Origin: Callaeas wilsoni
Lineage: Eukaryota; Chordata; Aves; Passeriformes; Callaeidae
Reading direction: 5' to 3'
NCBI GenBank assembly: GCA_013398955.1
Contig: VWPU01014797.1
Coordinates: 19,666-83,665 of the forward strand
Length of the DNA stretch: 64,000 bases
Shown here in pieces: positions 26,129 to 39,700 of the stretch. The first letter of the stretch is position 1. Each line of letters begins with the position of its first letter. The notes below the pieces were generated by a model. The model was not told the origin of the DNA. It ran no database searches and was given only the letters and a program-made list of their open reading frames with translations. Position numbers and translations under genes: made by a program.

Positions 26129-29100
26129 ATCACAGAAAATAGCCTCGTATCATCAGAGTTTTCACAAATGCTACAGAGACAGCTGACTATGTCACTCTCA
26201 GTCACATTTGGTCTTGCTGGAAGACATACAACTGTCTCCATGGGTTTTTAGCTATATCCATTAAAGTGTTTTTGCCCAAGTATATAAATCACCAATGTCA
26301 ACTGCCCACAAAGTAGCACAACTGTATCTTCCTGGAACTGTATTTCATTTAAACACATCTGCTACCTGATAGCAATAATGGCTTTGAAAATTTAGAGGAC
26401 AAACTAGAGAAGACTTGTGTATTTGCTCTGTGGTGAGAGAGCACATTTAGAAGGCATTAGACCTTATGGTTTCAAGAGCTGAACTCTGCACAGTTTTCAA
26501 GATCTGATCTGTTTGGATTAGAAACCGATCTCAAGCCTTTCAGCTGGTGCCTGTATCTACAGCCTGTGAGATGATATATCTGAAGTCATCAAAATTTGGC
26601 CCATATATGTCTTACTCGAACAATGAAATGCTGACGGAACAACCAAAACTGAGTAGCAAATCAACAAGTTAATCTACATCCTTCCAGCATACTTCCTAAA
26701 GTGTGATGTAACCACACAATAATACCACAGCCTATATGTCTCACACAAAACCTGAGTACCTGCAAACATTAGGGAGGGCAGACCTAAAGTAAAAATTTGC
26801 ATCTTTACATTAACTGAAGAAACCGTACATCTCTTCTTGCTTTCATGTCCTGTCCTAGAACTGAACTAGAATCAAGATTAGTTGGTTATTACAAAGTGGG
26901 GGGGAGAGGGTGAGAAAGCAGAAAAGCTTCAGAACATTTCTGACTAGGATGGAATATTGCAGAAAACAAAATGTCAAAATGCGGGAAGACAGTCTTCTCA
27001 CACGGTCTGCACTCCAGGCTTACCTGTTTAACAGAATTCAATAGGACAAATAATGAGTGGGTATGAAATCTTGACCAAATTAAATATATGGCAAAAATCC
27101 CATCGATTTTTCTGGGACCAGGATGTCAGTCTGGTCACACTGTGTCCAAATGCTGACCTTTATTAAAAAGCCGCAATCATACAGTGTTTTAGACATTTAT
27201 ACATTCATATTCAGACAAATTGAAATGTTTTTGGGCAAGGAAATATACACAGGTGACTTTGCTGTCAGGTCAAAATGGGTTGCTGCTCCAGTACACACGC
27301 TGTAGATGAAAGCATGGACAAAGAAACACACTGCAGTGCAGACAGACAGTGGCCAAGGAGGGTGCTCTTTAGAGCTATGGATTTTGTTCTGAAAGTCCGT
27401 AACTCCCTAGATCCATGCGAGTTATATTATTCTCAGCAAGATGCAATGAACTCAAATGCTACTCAGCAATAGAAGAGGTCTCCCTGTTGCACAGATTAAA
27501 AGAGGCCAATGCTGTTTGCAAGAGCTGAGTGGGGTTTTCTGGAACCCCAACACACTGGCAGCCGGGCCCCACATGGTTTGCTCTCTCCTAGTGGCTTTGC
27601 CCACAATCACTGCTCTTCCTCAAGGGACGGGACCATAACAAACAGGCACTCCTAGCAAGGGGGCAGCCTGGGTCACGACTGTGCAGTTGTCCCTTCCGCT
27701 TTGAAATCTACACTGAGGTCTTAAAACAATGCTTCCCCACTTCAGCTGCTTACAGCTGAACAGTGCTCTCCACCTGCCTGCAGGCTGTCTGCTCATGCCT
27801 GACTTGTGCACAGTGTGTGCTCTTCGCACTTCCTGCCAGTGTTTACAGCCAGGCTGCTGAGAGAATTCAAGAGCTCCCGTGCTGGCTCTGGCTCTCCACA
27901 CCTTTGTGGGCTTCTGCCTGTCCAGAACCAATGTTGGCTCTAGTGCTCTGATATTAGCTTAAGTTCAATGCATTATTTTAGGCTAATGAACAAATGAAAA
28001 CTAGTATAACCTATTCCCAGGGATGAAAGGAAGAGCCAAGAGCCAAGAAATATCAAAGTGATAATGTCAGTTAAACCTCTTTACAAAACAGTCAAGTGGA
28101 AAGACTAAAAAGGAAGGTTACTCTTTTACACCAGTAAAGATCAAATAAAGAGCTAAACACTTTCTCCTTCCCATCATTACAGTACTACTAGAGATTGAGC
28201 TTTTTCAAATAGTTTCCCTACTACAATCAAAGATATTTACTTTCTTTATACAGGTACGTCCTCACACAGTTAATCCCCTCTAGGCATTCAGAAAAAGAGA
28301 AACTATTTCTACTAGTTCTATTAGTTCCCAGACTCAGAGCTGGATGAATTGTTTATGGTAATAAGTGATTCGTTTAATTTAGTACATTTTTTCTACGTGT
28401 GACTTGACCATCACATTATCCTGACTCCTGTGTTTGTAGGACTAATCATAAATATTCACCAAACAGATTATACAAACACATTTCAATTGATGAGTTGTTT
28501 GCAGACCAATGTCTCTGAAAATACTCAAATTACTTTTTATGCCCCCAAGGGTATGTGACTGTTTGCCTAATTCACATGCCATCGTTTTCTGACAGAGGAA
28601 GTGAAAACCTTAAATTAGGAGAATAATCATGGAAGCATATCAGTTACTGAACAGATAATAATTATTAATACTAATCTGTATTAAAGATTGTTTACAAAAT
28701 GTTTAGGACTCTCAAATACATCATTAAACTAACAGTTTAAATAAACATGACCCCTGGAAATCTGAAGTGAGATGGGATCATGAGAGTAGTCATGAATCAC
28801 TTTCTTCTATTTCCAAAAGCTCTGCTACTTCTAATTTGTCTATTATCCTACAGTGCTGCTCTGTGAAAACCTCCAAGGATACTACATACAATAGAAAACT
28901 CACATGCAACTAATCACGGAAATTTAAGTAATACTAACTAAGGAAAATTTGGTTGAACAGGCAAAATGTTATATAGAATAATTTGTTTTGTAAAAAACAT
29001 TTACAAAATTACTTCCAATTATGAAAGGAGGACTGAATTAATTATTGCCTTTTTATGAACCACACGGACACTTTGGAGACTTGTGAGAATATTTCTTTTA

Positions 29101-32100
29101 AAAAAAGCATGTGCAAGTAGGATGTAGAATTAGGGTTAACAGAGTCATCAACAATAATCTGCTGAAGCCAAAGAAAAATGAAAGCAGAAAACTTCAGGTT
29201 TCTGAGGCTTAAAACTAAAATCTCAGAAGTTTAATCATGAACTCTAATTTTATCATAAAACCTTAATAGAGTTGGCTACAAAAATGTACTTCAATTTTTA
29301 TAAACTCTGACTCTGAAATCAGCAAAAACGGAGGTTTTACATTGCTTTTAATAACCTCCAAAGCTTAGTGAGATATTAGAATTTGATTGTATTTTAATAT
29401 CATCTGAAAGATTATCCAACAGCTGCAATAAGCAATATGTAGCAGGACCTCTTCAGGGTCAAACTTTGTGTATAGGAAGAGATGAGATTATTCTGGTTTT
29501 ATTAGAAAGGAAGATGTATGCATAAGAGGCAGCAGCAACGTGAAGCAGAAGCTTTCCAATCCTAATAGCCGCCTATGGGCTCAGATTTCCTGGGTAGTTC
29601 TGGCACACGGTCCTTGCTTGTCAGGCAGTTTGGGATGATCTCTGGTGTAAAGTTTAGCTTGTAAGAGCAAGCAGAGGTGTCTGCTGGGAGCCCCTGAGCG
29701 GTGGCCACGCCAAGGACAGCGAGTGGCCCTTTGCGCTACAACGTTTGTGCACCTGCTGCTCGTGTGCTGAGGGATGCGCCGCTGGCATCTCTGAGGGACC
29801 AATACCTCCTGGGCTCAAGATATGTCGGGGGAGACACTTAAACATTCAGGTGGCTCCCTACTGGACCCTAGGGCTTGCATCAGTAGGCAGACTCGACACC
29901 TCTGAAATAAAGGATGGAAATTTTCTCTGCTTATTGTGTGGATGTGACTTCTAAGAAATCATCATACGATTTTTTTTTTGTCCTCCTCTTTAAATCAGCA
30001 AGGATTCCTACCCTTTGAACCCAGGAGGTCTTTGTAAACAGCAAAGCGATTGTTTTCAATTTCCTGTTTAAAGGAATAGTTTAAGGGAATGCTGACATGC
30101 TGAAAAAATGCAGAATTTATTTTCTAAAAATAAATCCATTATAAAATTAATGAGCACTTATCAGAATTCATGTGCATACCCAAATGAGTAAGCGGATCCT
30201 TCCTATTGTGATTTGAAAAGGACTTCTCTCTGCTTTCAGCACTTTTCATAGTTAAGAATCAGGAATATTGGTCCTCAGTTCCTATGTGGAAATATTTAAA
30301 ACTCTTTCTAATGTATTTATGATGTTTTCCTATGCAGCCCTGCACAAATATTTCCAGTGTGCTATGACTCAGTACTTTTTTGAAGTAGCAGAAATACAAT
30401 GAAAAGTCTGTTTCTCATAGTATTTTGGCAGAAAACAACTCTGTGGGTTGGTGTTGGCAACACCACAGTCTAAGAATAGGGCATTTCTCAGGCAGAAAGT
30501 TGTTGAATTTGGACATCAGCTGGGTTTGCCTAGGCGTAAAGAAGCCACTGTCTTCAGGGAAAGGAGTAATTTAGAAATGCTTATCCTACAAGTTAGTGTG
30601 TTAGTGTCTACCAAAATAATTATTTCCTGTAAGGGCTACTCAGAATGAAGTAATCTCAAAGAATATATTCCATTGGATGAGCGAGGTTGCTGGGCAGCCC
30701 TTCGGCACTTCCTCATTGTGTGGAGTGCTCTATTCTAGTTTCAATTGTTCATAAACATGAGTAATGCTTCCTTCCAAGTTTGTGTAAATGCGAAGAACTG
30801 TAAAAGTGCAGTGCTTCACCATCCATGTACTGTGCTGACAGCACTATTACCATCATTGTGAAATGCAGGCCAAGACAAAAAGTAACACAACAATGAGGAA
30901 GTGAAAGAGTTAAAGCTTTTAAAATGAGCTTGAACATGACAGTCTTAAAACCTAATTTGCAGAGCAGAGCCTGGGCTGTGCTGGTTCTGACAAACCCAGA
31001 GGAGGTGGAAGTGTATTCTCGAGCTAAGGCTTTACCCATAAATACAGGCTATATAGACTGCTCTCTACAAATAAAGGCAATTCCTTGGAAGCCTCAGCTA
31101 CAGCATTCCCTTACTATGGGTAACATTTGCCAAGTGACTCAAGTGTCTACAACCCCAGTTTGATTTCATTCTTACTTTGCCCCAGGGCTCAGGATTCCTG
31201 ATTATCCATAGTATTCATGTGCTGCTTTTGGCAGCAAAAATTTTAGTCAATTACTTACCCCCAAAAGGAAATGCTGGCACAGATGGCAGAGAAGCTAAGT
31301 CCAGTCAGATCATACTGGATGTGTAATTCCCAGGCTTGGGCTCCTGTTCCACGGGACTGCCATTCAGCACAACCCCAGAAAGCCTTCCTCCCTCAGCAGC
31401 CCTCTACAAACCTTCAGACCTTGCAGGACCTCCCACAACACTCCACCTTGCCCTCAGATATGAAGACACAGTCTTAGCAGACAGAAATCTTTCTACTGGT
31501 ATTTAGAGATCTGTGTAACTTCTCTGGAGAAGATATAGACAGACAGGTCTGGAAGCTGTCTTTTTGCACAAAGATGAATTTTGAATTTCTCTGCACAAGA
31601 TTTCTAGGTCTTAAGTTATTTGGAAGCTGCTTCCTCTTATTTAAAATTGCTTGTAATATATCTGCAGTGCTTATCCATATCTTTTGTCTTCAGCAGGACA
31701 AAGGAGAAGGAAATGAATTATCTTCCTTTGAACGAATGAGACATGCTAAACTCCTTCCTATATAGGACAACACTGCTTTGTCGCCATATCTTCCGTGGTA
31801 ATATGTAGGGTCCTCCATCTTCTCTACCCAAGAGTAAAAAGCACCAGGCAGTGCAGTCAACAGAAATCCTTCTCCTTCTAGCCCTAATTTCTAAATGCTT
31901 TTATTGCAGAACATTAAGCATATATATGTACTCACCTGTGGGCCTTATTTCAGGTGTTCCTACCTAAACAGTGGCCTCTAATGAAGCAGCAGCCATATGT
32001 CAGATTACAGGCAGGTGACAGATGGAGTTAATCATGCAGCTTTGAGCCATTCTCCCCCTACTCATTAATCTGCCTCCTTTAAGACTTGTTCTAACATTTC

Positions 32101-32730
32101 AAACCAGGAATAGGTACAGCCAGAAGAAATGGTTACAACTTAGAAACTTGGATGAGGTTTTTAACTTGAAAAGAGCCAGGAACGTACATGTGTGAACTCC
32201 TGCCCCTTTCCCAACAAACACTAATGAACAGATTCATCCATTAGCATTAAAAATATTCAGTCTGTCAAGGAAATGTTTCTTTCCCCAAACAGGGAAGGTG
32301 TCTGTCAAGCTCTCTTTCAGGTTTGTATGTGTTTGATGGCAGTGCTTAGTCCTACTTTAGTGACACATCTGGACTGCTATCTTGAGGGCTGGAAACAAAA
32401 ATTTCACGTCTTTCCAAAAGAGAAAGTTCCCTTTCCACCGTGACACATCATATTTAGTTCTGGCCCTGGAAGGTTCCTATGTAGCAGACATTAGTTGTAA
32501 CACTTGGAGTTGCAGAAAAACAACTTAAAACTCCCTCTGAAGGAGTATATTGATATTTCCTTCTAAGGGTAATGGTTGCACTTGTGATATGAGGGTACCT
32601 AGACTCATAAAAAGAAGGATATAAAACCACTCAGTACATGGTGAAAATTCATCAGTGTGCACAGGAAATGACAACATGGAATGGAGGCCATCAGCAAACT
32701 GGTCAGACCTTGCAAGGTACAGAGCTTACC
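26129..32730. other. intergenic DNA, no gene supported
   Basis: No recognised gene on either strand. Slightly GC-richer patches occur at about 27500-27900 and 29560-29860. Their open frames (27620-27931 -, 29581-29802 -) have no recognisable domain. The stretch 28000-29450 is strongly AT-rich. Confidence 0.5.
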
Positions 32731-32734
32731 AGGG

Positions 32735-32870
32735 CTACTCGTAGAGGTTCCTAGCTCTGCCATTAATCTAAGGCACGTCCTTGGGCATGTCTCTTCACCT
32801 TGCTGTGATTCCGTTCTCCATCTGTAAAGTGAAGATAACAACATGTCACTTTATGAACAGCTTCAGGCGA
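32735..32870 (+). repeat. MIR-like SINE remnant (sense)
   Basis: The sequence reads 'cctagctctgccattaatct', then 'ccttgggcatgtctcttcacc', then 'ctccatctgtaaagtgaagataa'. These match the order and spacing of the MIR core: 'ctctgccacttactagctg', 'accttgggcaagtcacttaacc', 'cctcatctgtaaaatgggg'. The middle is the most conserved part. It is a typical ancient SINE with no coding role. Confidence 0.75.
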
Positions 32871-32874
32871 CAAA

Positions 32875-35800
32875 TACAACAGAACTCCTTGGGCCAACTT
32901 ACTGGACATAGTAGGAGGTGAATAACATGCATAGTTTATTGTCTTCTAGTTAAGAACAGCATGTCAGTTTGTTACACTCTTTCTGCCACTCCATTCGTGC
33001 ACCTCTACAGCAGCTGGTTAAAGCACACTTGCTTGTAAGCAAGATGTGAAAGAATCAACCTTCCATCTGTACCAAGGGTGCATAGCACTGTTCAAAACAA
33101 ATCATTACTTGGAGCAGCAATGGAAGAATCAAGATGTTTTAAGAATTGCAGTTGTAAGAAAGAAAGCATTTACTTTAGCAGCTGACAACACACAAGCATG
33201 CAGAGCAAGCAAAAGCACGCCTACCTAGACTACTCACTCAAGGTCTGTGTCATGATTCTTTATGGCAGGGAAGCAGAAGAAGATTCTCTCAGACAACTGT
33301 TAAATTTAATCGTACTATGTAGTTGCAGGACAGTACAGGGACATAAAAGTTAATTGTCTATAGTAGTTAAAAGGGAATTTTAGTAACCTACTGTCTCCCA
33401 TCAGACTGGAGTCTTCAGAAATAAGTGAATGATAGTATATTGACGAAATTATTGTTCTAGTATGCATATACATTTTTATTTGCTTGAGAACAGGAGTATG
33501 TGCTGGGAACAATTACAGCACTATACAACTTCCAGTGACTGAAGGGAGGCTTCATTTATTTTAAAATTACTTTCTAAACTATCCACTTGTTTAATCATAA
33601 CAAATCTGGAATGTCTTTCTAGACTTTAACTGCTGAACACTTGGCTGAGGATATGTGGGTCATTACTTCCTCACTCTTTAATGTAAAGGCAAAGTGGTAT
33701 CCTGCTTGAGATTTCTTGGAACTCTTAAAGATACAAAGAAAATCCTTCAGAAACTATACTAGATCCTGTTAGATTTCTCTAGAACTGAGGTCATAGCTCC
33801 TGTCAATGCTTGGTTTTTGAACAGTAGGCATGAAAAGCTATGACCAAATACCAGACTGTTGTTTTATTTACACATGGTGATGAGTTAAAAGCCCAAAGCT
33901 ATACTCTAGATTCTTGTGTACCCTGGAAAACTATTTACAAACCTTTAATTTACTTCTCTTGGACTGCAATTTCAGCCATTTTGTGATGGGATGGAAACAT
34001 TCTTTTTCCCAAACATGGCCAAATGGCATTTTTAGCTCTTTCAGTGCTCTCACAGCTCTAGTTCTACTGAAATTACAGTGTTAGTCTGGATTTCCATTGC
34101 TGTGACAACAAGCAGATCCTGTCTGCCAGTGTACAGGCAGACTCAACAGACTGAAATATGAATGGAAAATGGGGTAAGAATAGAACTCAATACTGTCTAA
34201 ATTAATGTTACTGCAGAACGCCCTTGGGTAATGCTCAGATTATAGAAGAAGAGATACTTAGAGAGGTGGGAGAATAATGAAAAGTTAAGAGTAAGGGCAT
34301 ACAGACATTTTCACACATTCTTTTTTCCTAGATAAACTTTTATGTGGTTTGTCCTCAGTACAAGATGGCTTGCGGAAAGCTAAAATATCTTCTTCCCCTG
34401 CCCTCGTGGTAACTTTGGCAAAACAAAAAGATCACACATGGGAAGTGGCGAAGCCAAGTATGTAATTGATTGGAAATGAACTGTTTAAATTAGAGGAAGA
34501 GATGCAATTTTGAGAAGGAAAGGAGCCATACCCTCAGGAACACAATGGTTTTGAAATCCTAGAAAACCAAGAAGTGCAGATGAGCCAAAAGCTATCTGGG
34601 GGAAGAAAAGCATCCCTCCTTACTCCAGAGATCAAACAAGAAACAATCAGGCAAAACTAAAATCACAACTGAAAAGAAGACGCTCTGAAAAGGGCAGTAC
34701 TGGTACCTCTATTCATCAACACAGAGAGAGATGACCCTTCACAGCTTGGTCTCTAGAGCCACAGTGGATAATTGTCCAGTGGCCCCTCTTTCCTCTCCTC
34801 CATTCCACCAGTCCAGTCCCTGTTTGCAATCAGTGCCGTGGTCTGTCCTCACAATGGGAGAGGCATATGAGGAGCAATAAGGGATGGAAGGGAATAACTG
34901 GGACCTCATCCAGAGAGTGCACACTGTTCCCTTAGGTTTTTGTTAGTGGTATTCTTAGAGCAGGATCTCTTCCTGCACAGCTGTTTCCATAATCTGGTTT
35001 CCACCTGAATGGTGCCCTTTTGCCAATGTATGCCAGTGGAATTAATGGCAGTATCTCTCTCTCTGCAATATATTCTGCTAATTCTGTGATGAGGGTAAAA
35101 TATACTCCTTGTGCAATTCCAGTCTATATCCCAAATACAGAAAGGATCTGACTGCCAAGATGCAGATTGTGTAAGTTGAGTTAGCAAAGCCAGATGTTAC
35201 CACAGCCAGCAGAGGGTTTTCATCTCTGTGACAGCGATTCAGCAAAAAGGTACTGAATTTTGTAACTTTTTTGAGGGATTCTTGCTACAAATTAAGCTGA
35301 GACCATTTCACTGGTAACTGCAGGTACACTCATATGACTCAAAAAAATATGTCAGGACATTTATCTAGATACCACAAAAGTGAGCTAAGAAAGAGAGAAT
35401 CTGATTTTTTTCTCTTTTGTACTTTTTAATTAATTTAAGAAAATTCCAAAACTTTCAGTATTGCAGGCAACTTACACTGATTACGAAATAAAAGAATATT
35501 GTTTAAATTCCTTGACTGCAAATGGATATACCAGCTAAGGCTGCTCATAAAAAGCATTTGTAATTTCTGATAAAACATGGCCTAAAGGCTTCAGATACTA
35601 AGGGATATGAAAGCATGGTCCTTCATCCCTTTCTATAAGTGCCCAATTTTCTTGAAAGTCTTCCTGCTAAATACCTTCCCTTTTCTCTTAAATAAATCAA
35701 AGATAATGTCAGGCATTGATACACTTAAATATTTCACTTTGGAGGACCAAAACAAATATTTAATAAGCAGAGCTCCTCACAGTTATAAATGCCATCACCT

Positions 35801-36410
35801 GGCTCTCACAGCCTGCTCTTGTAAGGGAAGAGGTGACATTGAGCTTGCAAAGCAAAAGAAGAGAGAGCATTTACCAGATGAGCTGAAGAAAAAACTTTAC
35901 ATAAGAAGGCCTCCATGAAAGCACTGACTGAGCAAAGTGCTTGCTGCATGCTGTGTTTACTTAGATGTTAATTGGATTACAGTTGCACTCATTCATAAAT
36001 TGGGATATTTTTCAAAATGTGAAGGTATACCAGATCACTATTTCCTGCACTCTTGGCTCTGCACTCAGGCAACAAGCAGATGCAGAGAAATGAGTATGAA
36101 CAAACTATTGCCAAAATATGTCAGTGCTCCCAGGGGCTGGGAAAACAGGCAGAAGCAACACGGCAGGCCAAGAGAAGAAGATTTCTGCTGCTAGGAGTGA
36201 GGAAAGATGAAGGTTCCTGAGCACACAACTTCCTGAGGGGCCAGGTGTGGCCACCAGGAACTTGGAAACTGCATCTCCCATGATGATGGAACCAGTGTAC
36301 ATGTGTATGTACTCTTGGTAAATAAAGAGCACCGCGTCCCTAGGGAAGTCCATTCCTCCCTGACAGGAGCAGCCTTGCAGAGCCCCAAACATAACCACAC
36401 CTTGCAATAC
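32875..36410. other. intergenic DNA immediately upstream of CD28
   Basis: No gene recognised. A minus-strand frame at 34906-35187 (93 codons) contains several cysteines and N-glycosylation sequons but matches no family I know and lacks clear splice sites, so it is not called. This stretch is where upstream CD28 enhancers might lie, but no specific site can be supported. Confidence 0.5.
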
Positions 36411-36419
36411 AGGGCTGAC

Positions 36420-36721
36420 AGTCCCTATCTTGAAATGCAGACTTCCAGCACCTTTTAAGCATTATTGAGCTTTTCAGAGGCAATTTCCTAAGACTAAAAT
36501 CATCAAACAATTTAACTTCCTGTTCAAGCATTGCCATCACAGTAGTTTCACTTGCCAGTGTAACGTGTGCTGCAGAGGGAGGAGGAGGAGAGAAGTTGTG
36601 TGAGCACCTGAGGGTGCAGCCTGGCCCCACAGAGCAGGAAGGCTGGTGCTGTGTGGCCCTGGGAGTCGTGGCAGTGCCTGCAGGGGGTGGGGACAAGGCT
36701 AACAGGCCCACCATTAGCACC
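36420..36721 (+). promoter_or_regulatory. probable CD28 proximal promoter and 5' UTR
   Basis: This is the sequence directly before the CD28 start codon. There is no evident TATA box at a usual distance. An ETS-like AACTTCCTG sits at 36514-36522, and a purine-rich GGAGGAGGAGGAG run lies near 36580. The last 130 bp are GC-richer and could be transcribed leader. The transcription start cannot be fixed from sequence alone. ETS and NF-kB family factors are known regulators of T-cell genes, but their use here is inference. Confidence 0.35.
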
Positions 36722-36776
36722 ATGCTCCTGGGAATCCTCGTGGTGCTCTGCTTCATCCCCACTGCTGATGTTACAG
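36722..36776 (+). CDS. CD28: CD28 coding exon 1 (signal peptide)
   Basis: Starts at an ATG in a good Kozak context (CACCATGC, A at -3). It encodes 18 residues with a hydrophobic core (LLGILVVLCFI), typical of a secretory signal peptide, plus the first base of codon 19. The donor is G|GTAACA at 36777. An in-frame ATG at 36596 without an intervening stop would add 42 residues, but this start is preferred because it puts the hydrophobic core at the N terminus, as in the CD28 family. Confidence 0.93.
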
Positions 36777-39700
36777 GTAACAAAACCCCCCCCGCATTTC
36801 AATCCTTTCCCCTATTTTTCCTCACTTTGATCATCAAGGGGTAGAAGGTCTGGTATACTTCTGAATTAATTTTGCACAAATTGTTCTTGTTTGCATGAGG
36901 GGAGAGACAGCATGCTGCTAAGTCTGCAAATGGATCAACTTGGTATAACCGAGAGGCCAATTTTTCTCCTGCCACAAGTATCCCTCCAAGATGAGACCCA
37001 AGAGCTTTCTTTTAATTTGATTTTTCTCTAGATCCATTTGGAAATTGCATGCATAGGTAGAGGGGTGTTTATTTCACCCACCCCCGGGCTTTACAAGTTG
37101 TGCTCATAAGTGCCTTTTCTTGGGGACAGCGGGTCTGAGCAGACCTGGTGCCAGCGCCTGTCTTGGGGCAGACTCTCCACATCCCCAAATCTACTTGTGA
37201 AGCTTTAGGTTCCCCCATGGCTTGGCTTGGTGTGATGGGCTCTGGCACTGAGTGCAACAACATCTTCACAGGACTAGCAAATAAATGCCAAAAAGCAGAG
37301 CTGCTTACTGAGCTCAAAGATGGGAGGATGGGACTTGCCAAGTTTCTGATTTTTTGCATAGTTTAGTGGTTTACTGATACTTACTAGACACCTGTTTTCT
37401 TTCTGGAGATCTTCAGGAAAAAAAAATCTTTTTGTGATTTTGAAATCCTGAGTCTTAGTGAATTTTCCTGACTCTTCAGTTGTGGCTGAGGGTATTTATC
37501 TTAGTGCTGTCTTGCTGATGCAATGTTCGGATGTTCAGACCTAACATGTCTTTCCAACGGGTACATTAAAATGCGAAGCAAGGCAGGAGATGCTGGCTTT
37601 TGCTAGGATAATCTTGAGACAGACAATTTTTCAGACTGCTGGCTGTGAACTGTTGTTATTACGTCTTCTCCAAATATCAGTGTTTTGTATTTTCCAGAGA
37701 AGTTACAGATAGGAATAAAAATCTGTTTTCCTGTACAAAATTTTTAACATAGAGAACATCTTAAAAAAGTCACTTTTTCTAGCATGAGAGATGCAATTGA
37801 ATCTATTTTTTTCTTATTTCTACATTATTTTTCCATAGTTCTTTTCCTCAGTGAAGGCATTGTAGTTTGCATGACACTGTGATCTACATTTCTTTAAGAA
37901 ATCATAGGTTTTTTCTTCCTTGTCTTTTCCCATGTTTATAATTCTGTGTTTGCAATATCATAATTATTTCCACAGCAGGCCCCTGGGTTGTCAAAGAAGA
38001 CACTAATTCCAGGAGGGGATAAGTATCAGCAGTAGGTTAACAGTTCTGAACACATTTCCATGAGGTGTGAACAGCTTTTAAGCAGTGCTTTTGAATTGCA
38101 ACAAAATAAATTACAGTGTGTGGTTCTCAGACACAGGTGTTACAACACAGCTTTATAGACATATATACACTTGCTTTGCGTGAAGAACTTGTGTTTCTCC
38201 AACAAACTCACCAAGATTGTTCAGCTGCTTAAAGAGAAGCACATGAGGTCATTTGCTTCTCAGGGCTCTCATCCTTTCCCCATCTATTTTCTTCGCTCTT
38301 CATTTTCAAGATGATTGATCCTTAGTAAATGGAAAACATTAAGGCAGGTCAAAACCCTGCAGGACTTCCTCAAGCTATGAAGTGCATTATAAGCCTCAGG
38401 TATTTTGGTTTGGGAAAATCAACAGAATTTGTTAGACTGTATTGGTGGCAGGTTGAATTTAAATAATAAAAAGAGACTTAAAATACTAGTTTAGTCATTT
38501 CCCTTTTGCAGAAACAGTAACATTTACAAAGTTTGTCCTCCTCTCCTTTTTGTTGGCTAAATAATTACCTTGCTGTGGTCTGTCAGAGACACAGCCAGAT
38601 CAAGTGCCTGGTATTTTGTGAAATAAGTAATATAAGCAGGTTCCCACTGCAGTGTACCACAACTGACCTCATCTTTTTACTATCCACATAACCTTCTGGC
38701 TTATGGTCTCTGGGGGTTAAAATCAACCTCTAATCCACCAAGGTTACCAGAACACAAAAGATGGATGGGGCAAGGTTAGCCGAGAGTAGGATGACACCAA
38801 CTAATTTTTGTTTTAAAAAAACAAATCACAAACTGCCAAGAAAAACCCCTGTGCTCGCACTGGGTTTGATTAAAGCAAGTGCGTCACCTGGGCTTTCTGG
38901 AGTACTCCGCTGCCTGCAGTACTCGCAGCAAAGCAGGGAAGTTTAGCAGCAAGCAGGTCTGCGAGGGCCAGAAGGAGAGGATGCCCCCAGCTGCACATCA
39001 GACACACAGCTGGGTGGCCTCAAACCAAAGTAAAAGAGAAGGACCCTTGTACCCTAGGAAAGAAGAGTAAACATAATTGAACGACAGACCAGCAGCAGCA
39101 AAAATAAAATAGCTTCGTTTATAACATAGCTCTGTGCCTTTCTGCCTGTGGCTAAAATAAATTCCTTTCGGTTTTTTCGGTTAGGTTTTCCCTATCCGCT
39201 CAGGGAATTAGGTGGGCCATTTGTTTCCTGTGCTTACAGAAATCCCAGCTTATCTTAGATACCTTGCTCTGGAAAATAGCTCCTTGAAGTCCACTGGCAT
39301 AAAAAAAGAAGAAGAGTACTAAATATTTTAGCAGAATATTTTTTTCCAATAGCTGATGATGATTCATGCAGAGTTCTGGAGGAAAAAGAAAAACAACCAA
39401 AACCTCAAAATAGTTATTTTCCATACTTTGTCAACTCTATTTCGCTTTCTTGGTGACTAGAAAAAATAAAAAACTTCAATGAAGTTGTGCTTGCATCAGG
39501 GTTTGATGATCACAGAGTCCATATTTTACAGATATTATAGAGGATGGCACTTTGTTTCATGATGCAAAACCCCCTCACATGTGATTATAAGAAATGTCCA
39601 ACATTACAAATAAACTATAAAAAAGCTTAACAAACTTTCAGAGATCTTACATATTGCATATAAATCCTAAGCTCCTGAGAAGGCTTGTAGCCTGTGCACA

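Noticed and set aside
36340..36783. 147-codon minus-strand frame overlapping CD28 exon 1
   Set aside because: It is an antisense shadow of the GC-richer CD28 leader and first exon and has no recognisable protein content of its own.
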